A stretch of 64,000 nucleotides of DNA from Chitinophagaceae bacterium (GCA_016706055.1 JADJKL010000002.1:372001-436000); one strand, 5' to 3'; numbered from the stretch's first letter, positions 1 through 9,421 are shown. Translations and numbers: made by a program. The notes: generated by a model from the sequence alone, not told the origin.

Positions 1-1097
1 ATAAGCCTGAAGTTTCAACACCTGTTAAAGAAGCTGCTTCATCGCAACCAGATCAGGTGGCAGAAGTGGTGGAAACAATTCAACGTCCTGCTGCGGCACA
101 ATCACAACCAACAAATGGTTCAACTAATCGCTTCTATTCTCCTTTGGTTTTAAATATTGCTGCCAGCGAAGGTGTTAGTATGGTTGACTTGGAAAATATT
201 CCCGGCACAGGTAATGAAGGCAGAGTAACCAAGAAAGATATTCTGCAGTTTGTGAGTGAGAGAAAGTCTGGTAGTCAACAGTCTGGAGGCAGGAGCCAGA
301 GTTCACAAATGACTGTTTCGAGAACAGAACAAAAACAAACTGAAAGCAGTACCGGAAATGCGAATCAACAACTGACGACTTACACTGGTAATGTTGAAAT
401 AATTGAAATGGACAGGATGCGGAAGCTGATTGCAGACCATATGGTTCGCAGTAAGCATACTAGCCCGCATGTAACAAGTTTTACAGAAGCTGATGTTACC
501 AATTTGGTAATGTGGCGAAATAAAGTGAAGAAAGATTTTGAAAAACGAGAAGGAACAAAAATTACATTCACTCCATTGTTTATAGAAGCAGTTGTTCGTT
601 GCATTAAAAAATTCCCATTGATCAATTGTTCGCTGGATGGAAACAATATAATTATCAAGAAAGATATTAATATTGGAATGGCGACAGCCTTACCAAGCGG
701 TAATTTAATTGTTCCTGTTATTAAAAATGCAGATCAATTAAATCTTGTTGGACTTGCAAAACAAGTAAACGGATTAGCTGATGCAGCCAGAAACGGAAAG
801 TTGAAAGTTGATGATACTTCAGGCGGCACTTTTACCATGACAAACGTTGGAACATTCGGTAGCCTGATGGGAACGCCGATTATCAATCAGCCACAGGTTG
901 CTATATTGGCAGTTGGTGCAATTAAGAAAAGACCAGTTGTTATTGAGTCTCCTTCTGGCGACAGTATTGCTATCCGCCACATGATGTATTTAAGTATGAG
1001 TTACGACCATCGTATTGTAGATGGAAGTTTGGGAGCTACATTCTTAACGGCTGTGTCGAAAGAGTTGGAGAATTTTGATGGAGAGAGAGAGTATTAA
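1..1097 (+). CDS. Dihydrolipoamide acyltransferase (E2), C-terminal part
   Basis: Acyltransferase core subunit of a 2-oxoacid dehydrogenase complex (pyruvate or branched-chain type), cytosolic. The frame is open from the first bases, so the start and the N-terminal lipoyl domain(s) lie upstream of the window. Visible parts are a Ser/Gln/Pro-rich linker, a peripheral subunit-binding domain (from FYSPLVLNIAA to GRVTKKDIL, about bases 140-240), a second flexible linker, and the catalytic domain. The catalytic domain ends with the hallmark MSYDHRIVDG motif (His and Asp of the active site, about bases 1000-1025). The stop is TAA at 1095. The substrate cannot be decided from this fragment because the E1 and E3 neighbours are outside. 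Family assignment is secure; calling it pyruvate-specific would be a guess. Confidence 0.95.
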   Translation, partial: KPEVSTPVKEAASSQPDQVAEVVETIQRPAAAQSQPTNGSTNRFYSPLVLNIAASEGVSMVDLENIPGTGNEGRVTKKDILQFVSERKSGSQQSGGRSQSSQMTVSRTEQKQTESSTGNANQQLTTYTGNVEIIEMDRMRKLIADHMVRSKHTSPHVTSFTEADVTNLVMWRNKVKKDFEKREGTKITFTPLFIEAVVRCIKKFPLINCSLDGNNIIIKKDINIGMATALPSGNLIVPVIKNADQLNLVGLAKQVNGLADAARNGKLKVDDTSGGTFTMTNVGTFGSLMGTPIINQPQVAILAVGAIKKRPVVIESPSGDSIAIRHMMYLSMSYDHRIVDGSLGATFLTAVSKELENFDGEREY

Positions 1098-1182
1098 TAT
1101 TAGCCGGTAAGAAAATAAGACGGCAAGTTTAAATAACCTCCTTATTCTCTTCCCGCCTTCCCGGCAAAAAATAATTTTCTAG

Positions 1183-1701
1183 TTATTGAGAAGGCTTACC
1201 GTATTTCCCATTTGTAAACACATACTTATCGCCTTTTCTTTTCAGGATAAAAAGATTGTCGTAAATAGATTCGTCTAGGTCTCCTGGAACAACTGTTGAA
1301 CCTGCAATTTTATTTGCAATATCATCAATGGTATTGGAATGACCGACAATTAATATATCTCCTTTTTTTATTGCTTTAATTCGCTGAATAAACGTATTCA
1401 TTGAATCTGGCCTGCTGCTGTAAATCTGTATTGGCATTCCAAGGTATAATTCTTTCAAAGGTTTTGCTGTGGAAGTAGTACGTAATGTATTCGTAGAAAA
1501 AATATGTTTTACATTTTTACTTCCCAATATTTGTTTTAATGCTAATGCTCTTTCTTCGCCTTCAATCGTCAATGGCGGATCTGTTGAAGGTTTCATAGAA
1601 GCCATATCAATGCCTGATGCTTTTTCTGCATGGCGAACTACATAGATTGTATTACTACATGAAAAAAGTACTACCGAAAGCAATAAAATTATTAACCTCA
1701 T
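1183..1701 (-). CDS. Histidine phosphatase family lipoprotein (SixA/PGM-like)
   Basis: A 172-residue member of the histidine phosphatase (phosphoglycerate mutase-like) superfamily. The phospho-accepting histidine sits in VVRHAEKA near residue 25, and the second catalytic histidine is in IVGHSNT near residue 120. The N-terminus is a short hydrophobic stretch ending in the lipobox-like LFSC, so the mature protein is probably a lipid-anchored periplasmic or outer-membrane phosphatase. The physiological substrate is unknown; small SixA-like enzymes dephosphorylate protein phosphohistidine, but that role is only an analogy here. It is divergently oriented from the next gene, with about 90 bp between the two starts, and it is a single-gene unit. 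Confidence 0.85.
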   Translation of the reverse strand: MRLIILLLSVVLFSCSNTIYVVRHAEKASGIDMASMKPSTDPPLTIEGEERALALKQILGSKNVKHIFSTNTLRTTSTAKPLKELYLGMPIQIYSSRPDSMNTFIQRIKAIKKGDILIVGHSNTIDDIANKIAGSTVVPGDLDESIYDNLFILKRKGDKYVFTNGKYGKPSQ

Positions 1702-1788
1702 GTGGATTGTTTTAACAAACTAAAATTAAACTTTGTTTCCCTTTATTCCGTCTTTTTATTAAATTAGTTAAACGAAACTCTAAACACT

Positions 1789-2505
1789 ATGAAATCATTA
1801 TCTGAAACCTGGTTCGCCGAAGGCCGTATTGATTTTGAATTAAAGAAATATACCCTTCTCGCCTACCTGCAGGAAGTGAATAAGCACTTCGACGAAAATA
1901 AATTATATCCGCAACTCGCCGATATGGTTTTTCACTACAACAATATTGTCGCCTTCCGAGAAAATAAAAAACACTTACAGGAAAATTTTCCTAAAAGACT
2001 GACTGGTATGCAAATGGAAAAACTGCAGGTACTTTATGAGCAGTTGATTCAGGATGATGAAATGATGCAAGAGTTGGAAGATATTATCCATTATTCGGCT
2101 GCCAAGATTCAAAAAACGATCCGTAACGGAACAGAGATATATGAATTTGTTGAAGACAAAATAAGTATCAACCCTATTGGTATCATTCCGCTAGACACCA
2201 GAGAAGGTTATTTCTTTTTAAGTGCAGGTGATAACCATCAAACACATATATACCATTACCGGCTTTCAATTTTTGAAAAGCATGATGAAAAATACAGGAG
2301 TATCCGCACCTTATTTCTAGATGAAAGGCAGCGAACAATTTCAAACACTTATGAAAACATTAAAGCTGAATTGATCCGACACTGGAAAGACCTTCCCAAT
2401 CCGGCTGTGTATTGTATTGAAACAGATCTGAAATTTCCTGTTGATGAAACTTTATTGCCAGTAGCAAAAAGAAGTTTAGTGAAATTTATCAGCGAGGCAG
2501 CTTAA
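1789..2505 (+). CDS. Conserved hypothetical protein, 238 aa
   Basis: I do not recognise a named domain. The protein is soluble, with no signal peptide or membrane segment, and is rich in charged and aromatic residues (start MKSLSETWFAEGRIDFELKKY). Mixed helix in the N-terminal half is followed by a probable beta-rich half. Codon use and composition match the neighbours and the frame is open throughout, so it looks like a real gene. It is transcribed divergently from the phosphatase lipoprotein and converges on the S9 peptidase gene, with a pair of GC-rich hairpins between the two stops. It has no operon partner that would hint at function. Confidence 0.75.
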   Translation: MKSLSETWFAEGRIDFELKKYTLLAYLQEVNKHFDENKLYPQLADMVFHYNNIVAFRENKKHLQENFPKRLTGMQMEKLQVLYEQLIQDDEMMQELEDIIHYSAAKIQKTIRNGTEIYEFVEDKISINPIGIIPLDTREGYFFLSAGDNHQTHIYHYRLSIFEKHDEKYRSIRTLFLDERQRTISNTYENIKAELIRHWKDLPNPAVYCIETDLKFPVDETLLPVAKRSLVKFISEAA

Positions 2506-2515
2506 TTATGTAACC

Positions 2516-2590
2516 ATCATGCCGGGCTTGACCCGGTATCTCATTCAAAAAACAATCACTAAAAAAAGACCCCGGCTCAAGGCCGGGGTG
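2516..2590. repeat. Inverted pair of REP-like GC hairpins / bidirectional terminator
   Basis: Two GC-rich stem-loops sit in the gap between convergent genes. Hairpin 1 (about 2519-2539) has the core CCGGG-CTTGA-CCCGG. Hairpin 2 (about 2569-2589) has CCCCGGC-TCAAG-GCCGGGG. The reverse complement of hairpin 2 resembles hairpin 1 (CCGG..CTTGA..CCGG), so they are two copies of one element in opposite orientation, as in REP/BIME units. An A7 tract lies between them and would give a U-tract for transcription from the minus strand. GC content is far above the surroundings. Likely roles are terminator and mRNA 3'-end protection; mobility of such elements is general knowledge, not shown here. Confidence 0.65.
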
Positions 2591-2600
2591 ACAATGTCAT

Positions 2601-5558
2601 TTAGTCTACTAATTCCAGCCCCCAATCTTTTCCTTTCTTCACGGCAGGAATACGATCTACTATCCACTTTGGTGGCTTCTCTCCTTTCAATAACCAGTCA
2701 AAGTATTGTTGCTCTCTTATTGAAATATCTTTTTTATTAATACGCTGTACAAGGTTATGGTCTTCGCCATTATAATTCAACATCCAAACCTTTTTACCGA
2801 GCCTCCTCATTCCGGTAAATAGTTCTATACCCTGATACCAGGGAACTGCTCCATCCGCATCGTTATGCATAATTACCAGCGGCGTTTTTACTTTCGGCAA
2901 ATGAAACAACGGAGAGTTTGCAATATAAAGATCTGGCCGCTCCCATAATGTAGCTCCTACTCTGCTCTGCGTTTTTTCGTATTGGAACTGGCGATTCATT
3001 CCACTTCCCCAACGAATACCGCCATAAGCACTGGTCATGTTAGCAACCGGAGCACCGGCCCATGCTGCTTTAAACATATTGGTCATCGTAATTAATTGCG
3101 CCACTTGTATACCGCCCCAGCTTTGCCCTTGAATGCCAATATTAGCACCATCAATCCATTTTTTCTTTGCCAAAGATTGAGCTGCACTTACCACATAATC
3201 ATACGTATTTTTTGATTGCTTACCAGTAGTATAATGTATATCCGGAGAGAATACAACATAACCACGACTAACAAAGAAGGGAATATTTAAACGACTGCCA
3301 GTTGGTGTCGGATCAATGTAGTCATATAAAGTATTGGAATGAGTTTCATAGAAATACATAAGCATTGGGTACTTATTTGTTGAGTCAAAATCTTCGGGTT
3401 TATACAAAACCCCTTCAGACATTTTACCATCAAAAGCTTTCCATTTGTACAATTCTGCTGTTCCCCAGTTATAGTATTTTTGTTGAGGGTTGATGGAAGA
3501 GAGCTTTGTGTCTGTGGAAAATGAAGTAGTAATGAAAATATCGCCTGGATGCACATAATTTTCTTTTGTAAAAATAAATCTATCTGCATTTTTTGCTCTC
3601 AGAGCATTTCCAAAATTTACCTTCTGCGAGGTTACCTGAACAGGCGGCATTTTACCTAATAGTGTATAACTCGCCACTCCAGCCTCTTTATTTATCTGAT
3701 TAAAAGTTTTAAATAAAACATCCTGATACTTTTTTACAAACCGTTCTTCGGGATCTGTAGATATATATCGGTATGAGATCTTATTTTTCCTTCCCAAACT
3801 GCTGGTTATATTCTGTGGAATACCCTTTCCATCTACAACGACTTTCCAAATGTCATAACGATCATAAATTAAAATTGACTCATCATTCTCCATCCATTTC
3901 ATAATACCATACGGCGGCGGATATGAAGGAGAATCATGTTCTTCATCCCATAAAGGATATTTAATATTAGCTGTAATGTTTTTGGTGGTTGCTCCATCCC
4001 ATGCAAAATAGTTTTTCGCCTTGCTATCGTACCACATAATGTATTTTCCTGTTGGCGAAATAAGCTGAGGCGAAACAAACCCATCCAAATCTTTTTTCAC
4101 TAATTTCTTACTACCATCTTTTACATTGATAGCATAAATATCTTTCTTAGTTGTACCTGTCCATTGGCTTTCTATTCGTTTGCCAAAATCTGTCACTCCT
4201 ACAAACTGGTTGCCATCGCCTTCGTTAGTTTGATAAACTGTAGGAATTTCTTCAGTTTCTAATTGCTGCAAACTATTATCACTAAAATCATAAACTGCCA
4301 AGTAATTATTTTGTAAATCTCTTTGCAATCTTTTTAATTGAACTGGTTGTAAATAATCATCATTATAATGCCACACATCTAATTTTACCAGATCAATATC
4401 TATCAGCGAAGTGTCTTTTGGAGGCTGAATCGGTGCCGTTCCAAAAAATAAGCGATTGCCTGATTTGCTGAAATTAAGATTAGCATACTCACTCACCGTC
4501 ATGCCTAAATCCATTCCAACAGAATTTTTATCAACCAGCATCCTGGCACTATCCATTCCATTTTTATAATACCAGAGCTTGTAAAACTTCTGTAACTCTT
4601 TGGGCTTAGCATCTCTTTCCGCTACATAAGCTACTTGTGAGCCATCTTCCGAAAAAGAAAAATTCTTGAACTCATTCCCGCCATTGCTTAACACAGTTTT
4701 TGCCGCCTTATCCAAGTCATAAACAAATACTGAAGTTTTACTTAAGCTATCTTTTGGATTTTTAGCTTGCTCTATCAGCAATTGCTTTCCTTTCTTACTA
4801 AATTGATATTCTAATACATTTTTAAATGTCTTTTCTTTTCCATCGTAAAGATTTCGAACAACTAAATCAGTTCCTGTATCAGTTGGGCCAGCAGGAGTTT
4901 CATCACCGTCGGCATCTGTCTGGTCAATAGTGAATAGTGAATTGTCAATGGCTTCTTCGAATTCACCATCCTTGTTCTTTTTTTTCTTTTTGGGCATTGA
5001 TTCAATTAGATTCTGTAGTGAATCAATAACTCTGCTCAAGCTATCCGCAACTTTTTTATCTGATGCGTCAGCTTTCTTTGCCATTTCCTTTTTATCAATT
5101 GCTTTCTCCAAGTGATAAGCTACCCAGCCTGCTTCTTTATCAGGTGTTTTATAATTTTTTACTTTGGGTTGTTTCCAAACACTGTCTTTACCCAATTCTA
5201 CTATGGCAAAAGAATCCTTTGGCATATCATCTCCCTTTTTCTTTTTTATTTTGGCTTCTCTTGTATCTGCAAAGAATGCTTTGATTTTAAAAACAGCATA
5301 ACGACTGTCTTCGGTTATTGTAGCATTATAACCTCTTGGTACAACTTTCTTATAAGTTGCGTCAGATGATTGTATCACCAGTTCATTATCGCCTTCCTGC
5401 GCATTGATAGTGTACACTACCCATCTGCCATCATTACTGATCATCCGTTCGCCAATACTTTGCCAGCCATCATAAACGGAATGGTCTAATGGTTTTTTTT
5501 GTGCAAATAAAATAGTGAATGATAATAATAGTGTGGTGCTAAAAATGAGCCTTTTCAT
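2601..5558 (-). CDS. S9 family (prolyl oligopeptidase-like) exported peptidase
   Basis: A 985-residue serine peptidase with a Sec signal peptide (start MKRLIFSTTLLLSFTILFAQ, cleavage after AQ). A long N-terminal beta-propeller-like region precedes a C-terminal alpha/beta-hydrolase domain. The nucleophile is in GQSWGG (Ser about 813), the acid in HNDADG (about 902) and the histidine in GEDHN (about 934). A lysine-rich low-complexity segment (KKKKKNKDGEFEE, about residue 192) interrupts the propeller region. The family cleaves peptides after proline or alanine (DPP4/DAP-like); this member probably works in the periplasm on peptide uptake. It is transcribed alone, and its 3' end meets the REP-like hairpins. 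The frame is fully intact. Confidence 0.93.
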   Translation of the reverse strand: MKRLIFSTTLLLSFTILFAQKKPLDHSVYDGWQSIGERMISNDGRWVVYTINAQEGDNELVIQSSDATYKKVVPRGYNATITEDSRYAVFKIKAFFADTREAKIKKKKGDDMPKDSFAIVELGKDSVWKQPKVKNYKTPDKEAGWVAYHLEKAIDKKEMAKKADASDKKVADSLSRVIDSLQNLIESMPKKKKKNKDGEFEEAIDNSLFTIDQTDADGDETPAGPTDTGTDLVVRNLYDGKEKTFKNVLEYQFSKKGKQLLIEQAKNPKDSLSKTSVFVYDLDKAAKTVLSNGGNEFKNFSFSEDGSQVAYVAERDAKPKELQKFYKLWYYKNGMDSARMLVDKNSVGMDLGMTVSEYANLNFSKSGNRLFFGTAPIQPPKDTSLIDIDLVKLDVWHYNDDYLQPVQLKRLQRDLQNNYLAVYDFSDNSLQQLETEEIPTVYQTNEGDGNQFVGVTDFGKRIESQWTGTTKKDIYAINVKDGSKKLVKKDLDGFVSPQLISPTGKYIMWYDSKAKNYFAWDGATTKNITANIKYPLWDEEHDSPSYPPPYGIMKWMENDESILIYDRYDIWKVVVDGKGIPQNITSSLGRKNKISYRYISTDPEERFVKKYQDVLFKTFNQINKEAGVASYTLLGKMPPVQVTSQKVNFGNALRAKNADRFIFTKENYVHPGDIFITTSFSTDTKLSSINPQQKYYNWGTAELYKWKAFDGKMSEGVLYKPEDFDSTNKYPMLMYFYETHSNTLYDYIDPTPTGSRLNIPFFVSRGYVVFSPDIHYTTGKQSKNTYDYVVSAAQSLAKKKWIDGANIGIQGQSWGGIQVAQLITMTNMFKAAWAGAPVANMTSAYGGIRWGSGMNRQFQYEKTQSRVGATLWERPDLYIANSPLFHLPKVKTPLVIMHNDADGAVPWYQGIELFTGMRRLGKKVWMLNYNGEDHNLVQRINKKDISIREQQYFDWLLKGEKPPKWIVDRIPAVKKGKDWGLELVD

Positions 5559-5606
5559 TTGTATAGTTTTGGATGCTTTAAAGATACTAGTGAAACCGGA
5601 AACAAT

Positions 5607-6461
5607 TTACGGCTTTTTACCAACGGCAATCCCGTATTGCCAAAGTCCCTTTTTCATTCCCTTGTATTGAAATTTACAAGCCATTATATTCTTCTTCTGC
5701 ATATCAGTGGCAGGTTTGGAGAAATTGACTTTCTTCCAAAACAAATAAAGCCTTGCCAGAAAATAAAATCGGTACAGCCTTCGGGAAGAATGAGAAGCTT
5801 CCTTCGATATATTACGATAATTAATATCTGTGAACCCTGTTTGTTGCATAAAGTTTTGAAATCGTTCCGGTGATTCAAGATAATTAACCTGCCAACCATC
5901 TGCCCATTGCCGTATAATCGGATTTTCATTATTTACAAAGTCAGTTACAAAACCATCCGCCACTACTAATCTTCCACCGGGTTTTAATAATCGATATGCT
6001 TCTTTGATAAATTTTTCCTTGTCGTCTGCATAGCAAATGCTTTCACATCCCCAAACCACATCAAAACTTGCATCGGGAAAATCGGTGGCGCTATAATTAA
6101 TCGCTTTAAAATTGACCAGTTCTGCTACATTCTTTTTTGCTGCATTTTCATTTGCTTGTTGCACCTGTCTTTTACTTAAAGTGATACCTGTAACATTGCA
6201 GCCTAAAACAGATGCCATAAAAATACTGCTGCCACCAACACCGCAACCTGCATCCAACACTTTGTCAGTTGGTTTGATACCTGCTGTTTCAATCATCACT
6301 TCGTTCATCCGTAACAACGATTCTGGAAAAGATTTTACTTTTTCATCCCAATATCCATAATGTATGGCGAGGCTGTTATTCAAATCCCAAGAATCTTTGT
6401 AAGCATTCTCAGTATCCTTATAATATTCAATTATTCTTTTATGGTAATCAGCTGACTGCAT
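5607..6461 (-). CDS. SAM-dependent methyltransferase
   Basis: A 284-residue class I methyltransferase of the Erg6/tocopherol-methyltransferase-like group. Motif I is VLDAGCGVGGSS at residues 68-79. Later motifs are FDVVWGCESICYADD and a LLKPGGRLVVADG strand. The N-terminal AIHYGYWD segment is typical of sterol/quinol/tocopherol-type C-methyltransferases, so a small lipophilic substrate is plausible but not proven. The start overlaps the 3' end of the EamA transporter gene by 14 bp (when that gene is read through its frameshift), which suggests translational coupling and a shared transcript. The last residues KKGLWQYGIAVGKKP are also typical of this group. Confidence 0.88.
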   Translation of the reverse strand: MQSADYHKRIIEYYKDTENAYKDSWDLNNSLAIHYGYWDEKVKSFPESLLRMNEVMIETAGIKPTDKVLDAGCGVGGSSIFMASVLGCNVTGITLSKRQVQQANENAAKKNVAELVNFKAINYSATDFPDASFDVVWGCESICYADDKEKFIKEAYRLLKPGGRLVVADGFVTDFVNNENPIIRQWADGWQVNYLESPERFQNFMQQTGFTDINYRNISKEASHSSRRLYRFYFLARLYLFWKKVNFSKPATDMQKKNIMACKFQYKGMKKGLWQYGIAVGKKP

Positions 6462-7342
6462 TTTCTGTTAACTTCTTTTCTACTTTAACTAATAAATAAA
6501 CATGGATTATCAATGCTACAGCAATAACGGCAAAGCCAACATAAAACCATTTGCTTAAGAAACTCATTTTCTTTGTAAACAATAAAGGCAAGTATAATTC
6601 CGTAGACCGGCTCCAGATTATAAGAAAGATTGACGGTAAAGGCGGAAAGTCGCTTTAAAGCATTTCCTGAAAGTTTGAATGCCAGTACCGAACAGAACCA
6701 TGCCAATACTAATAGCCAACCAAGATTTTCTAATGATGGAATAAAACTATCGACTGGAAATTTATTCAAGTAAAACGGAAGCAGGGCTGACAACACAATC
6801 AAACCACCGGTTTGTTGCCAGGTGAGCATCGTTTCTACATTTGTTCTTTTTAAAAACTCCCGGTTAAAAATAGGAAACAAGGATGCAAGAACAGCTGAGA
6901 TTATTCCCAGAATGATTCCAGTTTTATAATGTGTATCGAAATGGAAGATGATGTAAATACCGCTTAATGTGATAAGACCGAGCAACAACTCTGTCCAGTT
7001 CATTTTCTTTTTTAAAATCACCGGCTCAAATAAAGCGGTGAAGAAACTGATAGCAGAAAAACAAACTAATGAAACTGATACATTTGAATATTTAATGGAA
7101 CCATAAAAAGTAACCCAATGCATTGCAGCAATAAAGCCAACAGCAGAAATTTTAATAATATCAATGAGAGGAATCTTTTGCAGTTTCTTCATAAAGCCAA
7201 ACAAAATCCACATGGTAGCAGCGGTCAGCAAAAGTCTGTACCACACAATCATTCCTTCATTTAAGGTAATAAGCCTTCCTAGTATTCCGGTAAACCCGGC
7301 AAGAAACACAGCAATATGGAGTTGGAGAAAGGCTTTTTTCAT
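6448..7342 (-). CDS. EamA/RhaT (DMT) family transporter, frameshifted near the 3' end
   Basis: A drug/metabolite transporter with ten hydrophobic segments and two EamA repeats; the transported compound is unknown. The uninterrupted frame stops at 6485 with a nonsensical Cys-rich tail (WLCRYCCSID). One frame over, after ENEFL, the sequence reads SKWFYVGFAVIAVALIIH and then a Lys-rich cytoplasmic tail, exactly what the tenth membrane helix should look like. That frame stops at 6448, overlapping the methyltransferase start. The break is one extra base at about 6553-6558, where CTTAGC is expected and CTTAAGC is found. Full length would be 297 aa, normal for the family. It is the first gene of a two-gene unit with the methyltransferase. 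Confidence 0.85.
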
Positions 7343-7384
7343 TCGCCCTGCAAACTAAAGAAAAGAGATTATAAAATGGTGAGG

Positions 7385-8182
7385 TTATTTAGTTTCAACG
7401 AGAACTTCCTTGTTGTTCAACGGTACAGCTTTTAAAGAATCATTTTTTTTTACCCGTTTTCTATAATTCTTAAACATACTGTTCCAACGTAACTTAAGTA
7501 CGCCAAGTATACCTTCTTTTACGATTCCTTTGTTCATTTTTGAAACGCCGTAAGTTCTGTCCTGAAATATGATGGGCACTTCTTTTACTTTAAAGCCTAA
7601 TTTCCAGGCGGCAAATTTCATTTCAATCTGGAATGCATAACCTACAAAACGAATTTCATCAAGGTTAATAGTATCAAGCACTTCCTTTTTATAACAAACA
7701 AAACCAGCTGTGGGATCTTTTACCGGCATCCAGGTAATCATTCTTGTATAGAGAGAAGCTCCTTTTGATAAGGCGATACGATTGCTAGGCCAGTTAACAA
7801 CGCCACCACCTTTTACATATCTTGAGCCAACAGCAACATCAGCACCTTCATTTTTGCAGGCATTGTAAAGTCTTGGCAAATCATTTGGATTGTGAGAAAA
7901 GTCTGCATCAATTTCAAAAATGAATTGATAGTCTTTTTCAATCGCCCATTTAAAACCGTGGATATACGCTGTTCCCAGCCCAAGCTTACCAATCCTTTCT
8001 TCTATAAAAAGTTTATCAGAAAATTTAGAGACGAGTTCCTTTACAATCTGAGCAGTTCCATCCGGAGAGCCATCGTCAATCACCAAAACATGAAATCCAT
8101 CATTCAGATTGAAGATGGCATGAAGGATATTACTAATATTCTCCTTTTCATTATATGTAGGAATGATAACTAACTTTTCCAC
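7385..8182 (-). CDS. Polyprenol monophosphomannose synthase-like glycosyltransferase (GT2)
   Basis: A 265-residue GT-A fold glycosyltransferase similar to dolichol/polyprenol-phosphate mannosyltransferases. It shows the N-terminal IIPTYNEKENI strand, VIDDGSPDGT (nucleotide-binding Asp pair, about residues 36-37), the EIDADFSHNP segment carrying the metal-binding D-x-D, GSRYVKGG, and the family's DPTAGFVCYKKEVL and QDRTYGVSKMN motifs. There is no C-terminal membrane domain, so it is the soluble single-domain type that transfers a sugar from a nucleotide donor to a lipid phosphate at the inner face of the membrane. The donor sugar (mannose or glucose) cannot be read from the sequence. It is a stand-alone gene. 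Confidence 0.9.
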   Translation of the reverse strand: MEKLVIIPTYNEKENISNILHAIFNLNDGFHVLVIDDGSPDGTAQIVKELVSKFSDKLFIEERIGKLGLGTAYIHGFKWAIEKDYQFIFEIDADFSHNPNDLPRLYNACKNEGADVAVGSRYVKGGGVVNWPSNRIALSKGASLYTRMITWMPVKDPTAGFVCYKKEVLDTINLDEIRFVGYAFQIEMKFAAWKLGFKVKEVPIIFQDRTYGVSKMNKGIVKEGILGVLKLRWNSMFKNYRKRVKKNDSLKAVPLNNKEVLVETK

Positions 8183-8259
8183 TCAATAAATATAGACTGT
8201 TAACATCGAATTTACGAAAAACAGTAGAGATGCCGTGTTAAAAAATAAATCGGTTCTGC

Positions 8260-9027
8260 TTAACTTTTCTTCAGCATGGTACGGGTATAAATCTCTGTGA
8301 GTTTTTGTTTTGTATGCTGTGGAAAATCGCCTTTCATCATCCAGTCGTAATACTGAGGTTCTGCCTTCAATACTTCTGAAACGGGACGACCTTTGAATTT
8401 GCCAAAATTGAAGACCTCAGTTCCGTTTTCCATTACAAAACGACGGGCAAAATCAACTACCTGATCTTCGCCAATTACTTTTAAAATTGAGTCTATATTG
8501 TTCCCTAAGTCGCTGTAATGTTTTATCTGAGCTTCTAAAATCTCATAAGTGGCAGTAGCATCTACTTCGGCACTATGTGCTCCATCCAGTGATTTGCTGC
8601 AATAGAATTTATATGCCGCAGTTAATGTTCTTGGTTCCATTTTGTGAAAAATATTCTGAACATCCAGCAGTTTTCGGTTCTTCATATCGAAATCAACATC
8701 TGCCCTCAAAAATTCTTCCATCAGCAATGGAATATCAAACCGGTTGGAGTTGTAGCCTGCAAAATCACAACCATCCAGCATTTGCTTTAATTCCTGTGCC
8801 ACCTGCTTAAAAGTTGGCTCATCTTTTACCATTTCGTCCGTAATTCCATGTATTTCACTTGAAGGTTTTGGTATCGGCATTCCGGGATTGATGCGTTTAC
8901 ATTTTACACTCTTGGTTCCATCTGTCAATACTTTTACAATGGCAATTTCGACGATACGGTCAGTTCCCGGGTTCACACCAGTGGTTTCCAAATCAATAAA
9001 GGCTAAGGGCTTTTTAAGTTGTAGCAT
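8260..9027 (-). CDS. 3'-5' exonuclease, DnaQ/DEDDh family
   Basis: A 255-residue exonuclease of the DnaQ-like DEDDh class. The metal-binding residues are visible: D12 and E14 in FIDLETTG, D98 in NSNRFDIP, H151 and D156 in HSAEVDA. A C-terminal extension with FGKFKGRPVSEV and YYDWMMKGDFP matches the small domain often fused to these proteins in Bacteroidota (it resembles the motif seen in Exonuclease X-like putative quorum or repair nucleases). The likely role is proofreading or DNA/RNA trimming in the cytosol. It is monocistronic, and the start at 9027 is the first in-frame ATG. Confidence 0.9.
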   Translation of the reverse strand: MLQLKKPLAFIDLETTGVNPGTDRIVEIAIVKVLTDGTKSVKCKRINPGMPIPKPSSEIHGITDEMVKDEPTFKQVAQELKQMLDGCDFAGYNSNRFDIPLLMEEFLRADVDFDMKNRKLLDVQNIFHKMEPRTLTAAYKFYCSKSLDGAHSAEVDATATYEILEAQIKHYSDLGNNIDSILKVIGEDQVVDFARRFVMENGTEVFNFGKFKGRPVSEVLKAEPQYYDWMMKGDFPQHTKQKLTEIYTRTMLKKS

Positions 9028-9274
9028 TAGGTTAGTAATTTCTCTTATTTTTTAATAATATTAAGGGTGGTAAAGGTAACTGAATATATTCCTTTTAAAA
9101 AGTAATCAATTCAGAATACGGCACATTATATAAAGAAAATCAAGCATTTAAGTATTGTATTAGGGCTCTTTCAAAAATCATCGGCCTATCTAATGCAATC
9201 GGGAAAGACTTCTTACCTTTAAAGCCACAAAATATTTTGAGCAAATTTCCGTTTACCTTTCAAATATCCATCAT
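9028..9274. other. Intergenic region upstream of the small lipoprotein
   Basis: About 250 bp without a gene between two divergently transcribed genes. It contains TACCTTTA and TACCTTTC sequences close to the Bacteroidota -7 consensus (TAnnTTTG) shortly before the 40-aa lipoprotein gene, but neither is exact. No RNA gene or repeat was recognised. Confidence 0.3.
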
Positions 9275-9397
9275 ATGAAAAATAAATTTCTTACAGTTTT
9301 AGCTATTTTAATGGTAATTGTCTTTCTATCGTCCTGTGCTTCACAAAAATATGGCTGCCCATCAGTACAACAATCTAACTCCAAGTTTAGAGGTTAA
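9275..9397 (+). CDS. Small lipoprotein, 40 aa
   Basis: A short open frame starting ATGAAAAATAAATTTC and ending TAA at 9395-9397. It encodes a basic start, a hydrophobic helix (FLTVLAILMVIVF) and the lipobox LSSC at residues 18-21. A 20-residue mature tail containing CASQKYGCPS and ending KFRG follows. The second cysteine in YGCP and the short charged end are seen in many tiny Bacteroidota lipoproteins of unknown function. A weak hairpin with a T-run follows within 30 bp. The lipoprotein architecture and compact terminator make chance unlikely, although the gene is below the usual length cut-off. Confidence 0.6.
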   Translation: MKNKFLTVLAILMVIVFLSSCASQKYGCPSVQQSNSKFRG

Positions 9398-9421
9398 TAT
9401 ACCATCCTTTTTTATTGGCAA

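Noticed and set aside
5063..5369. Hydrophobic plus-strand ORFs inside the S9 peptidase
   Set aside because: They are the antisense of the Lys-rich low-complexity segment, whose complement reads as Phe/Leu-rich.
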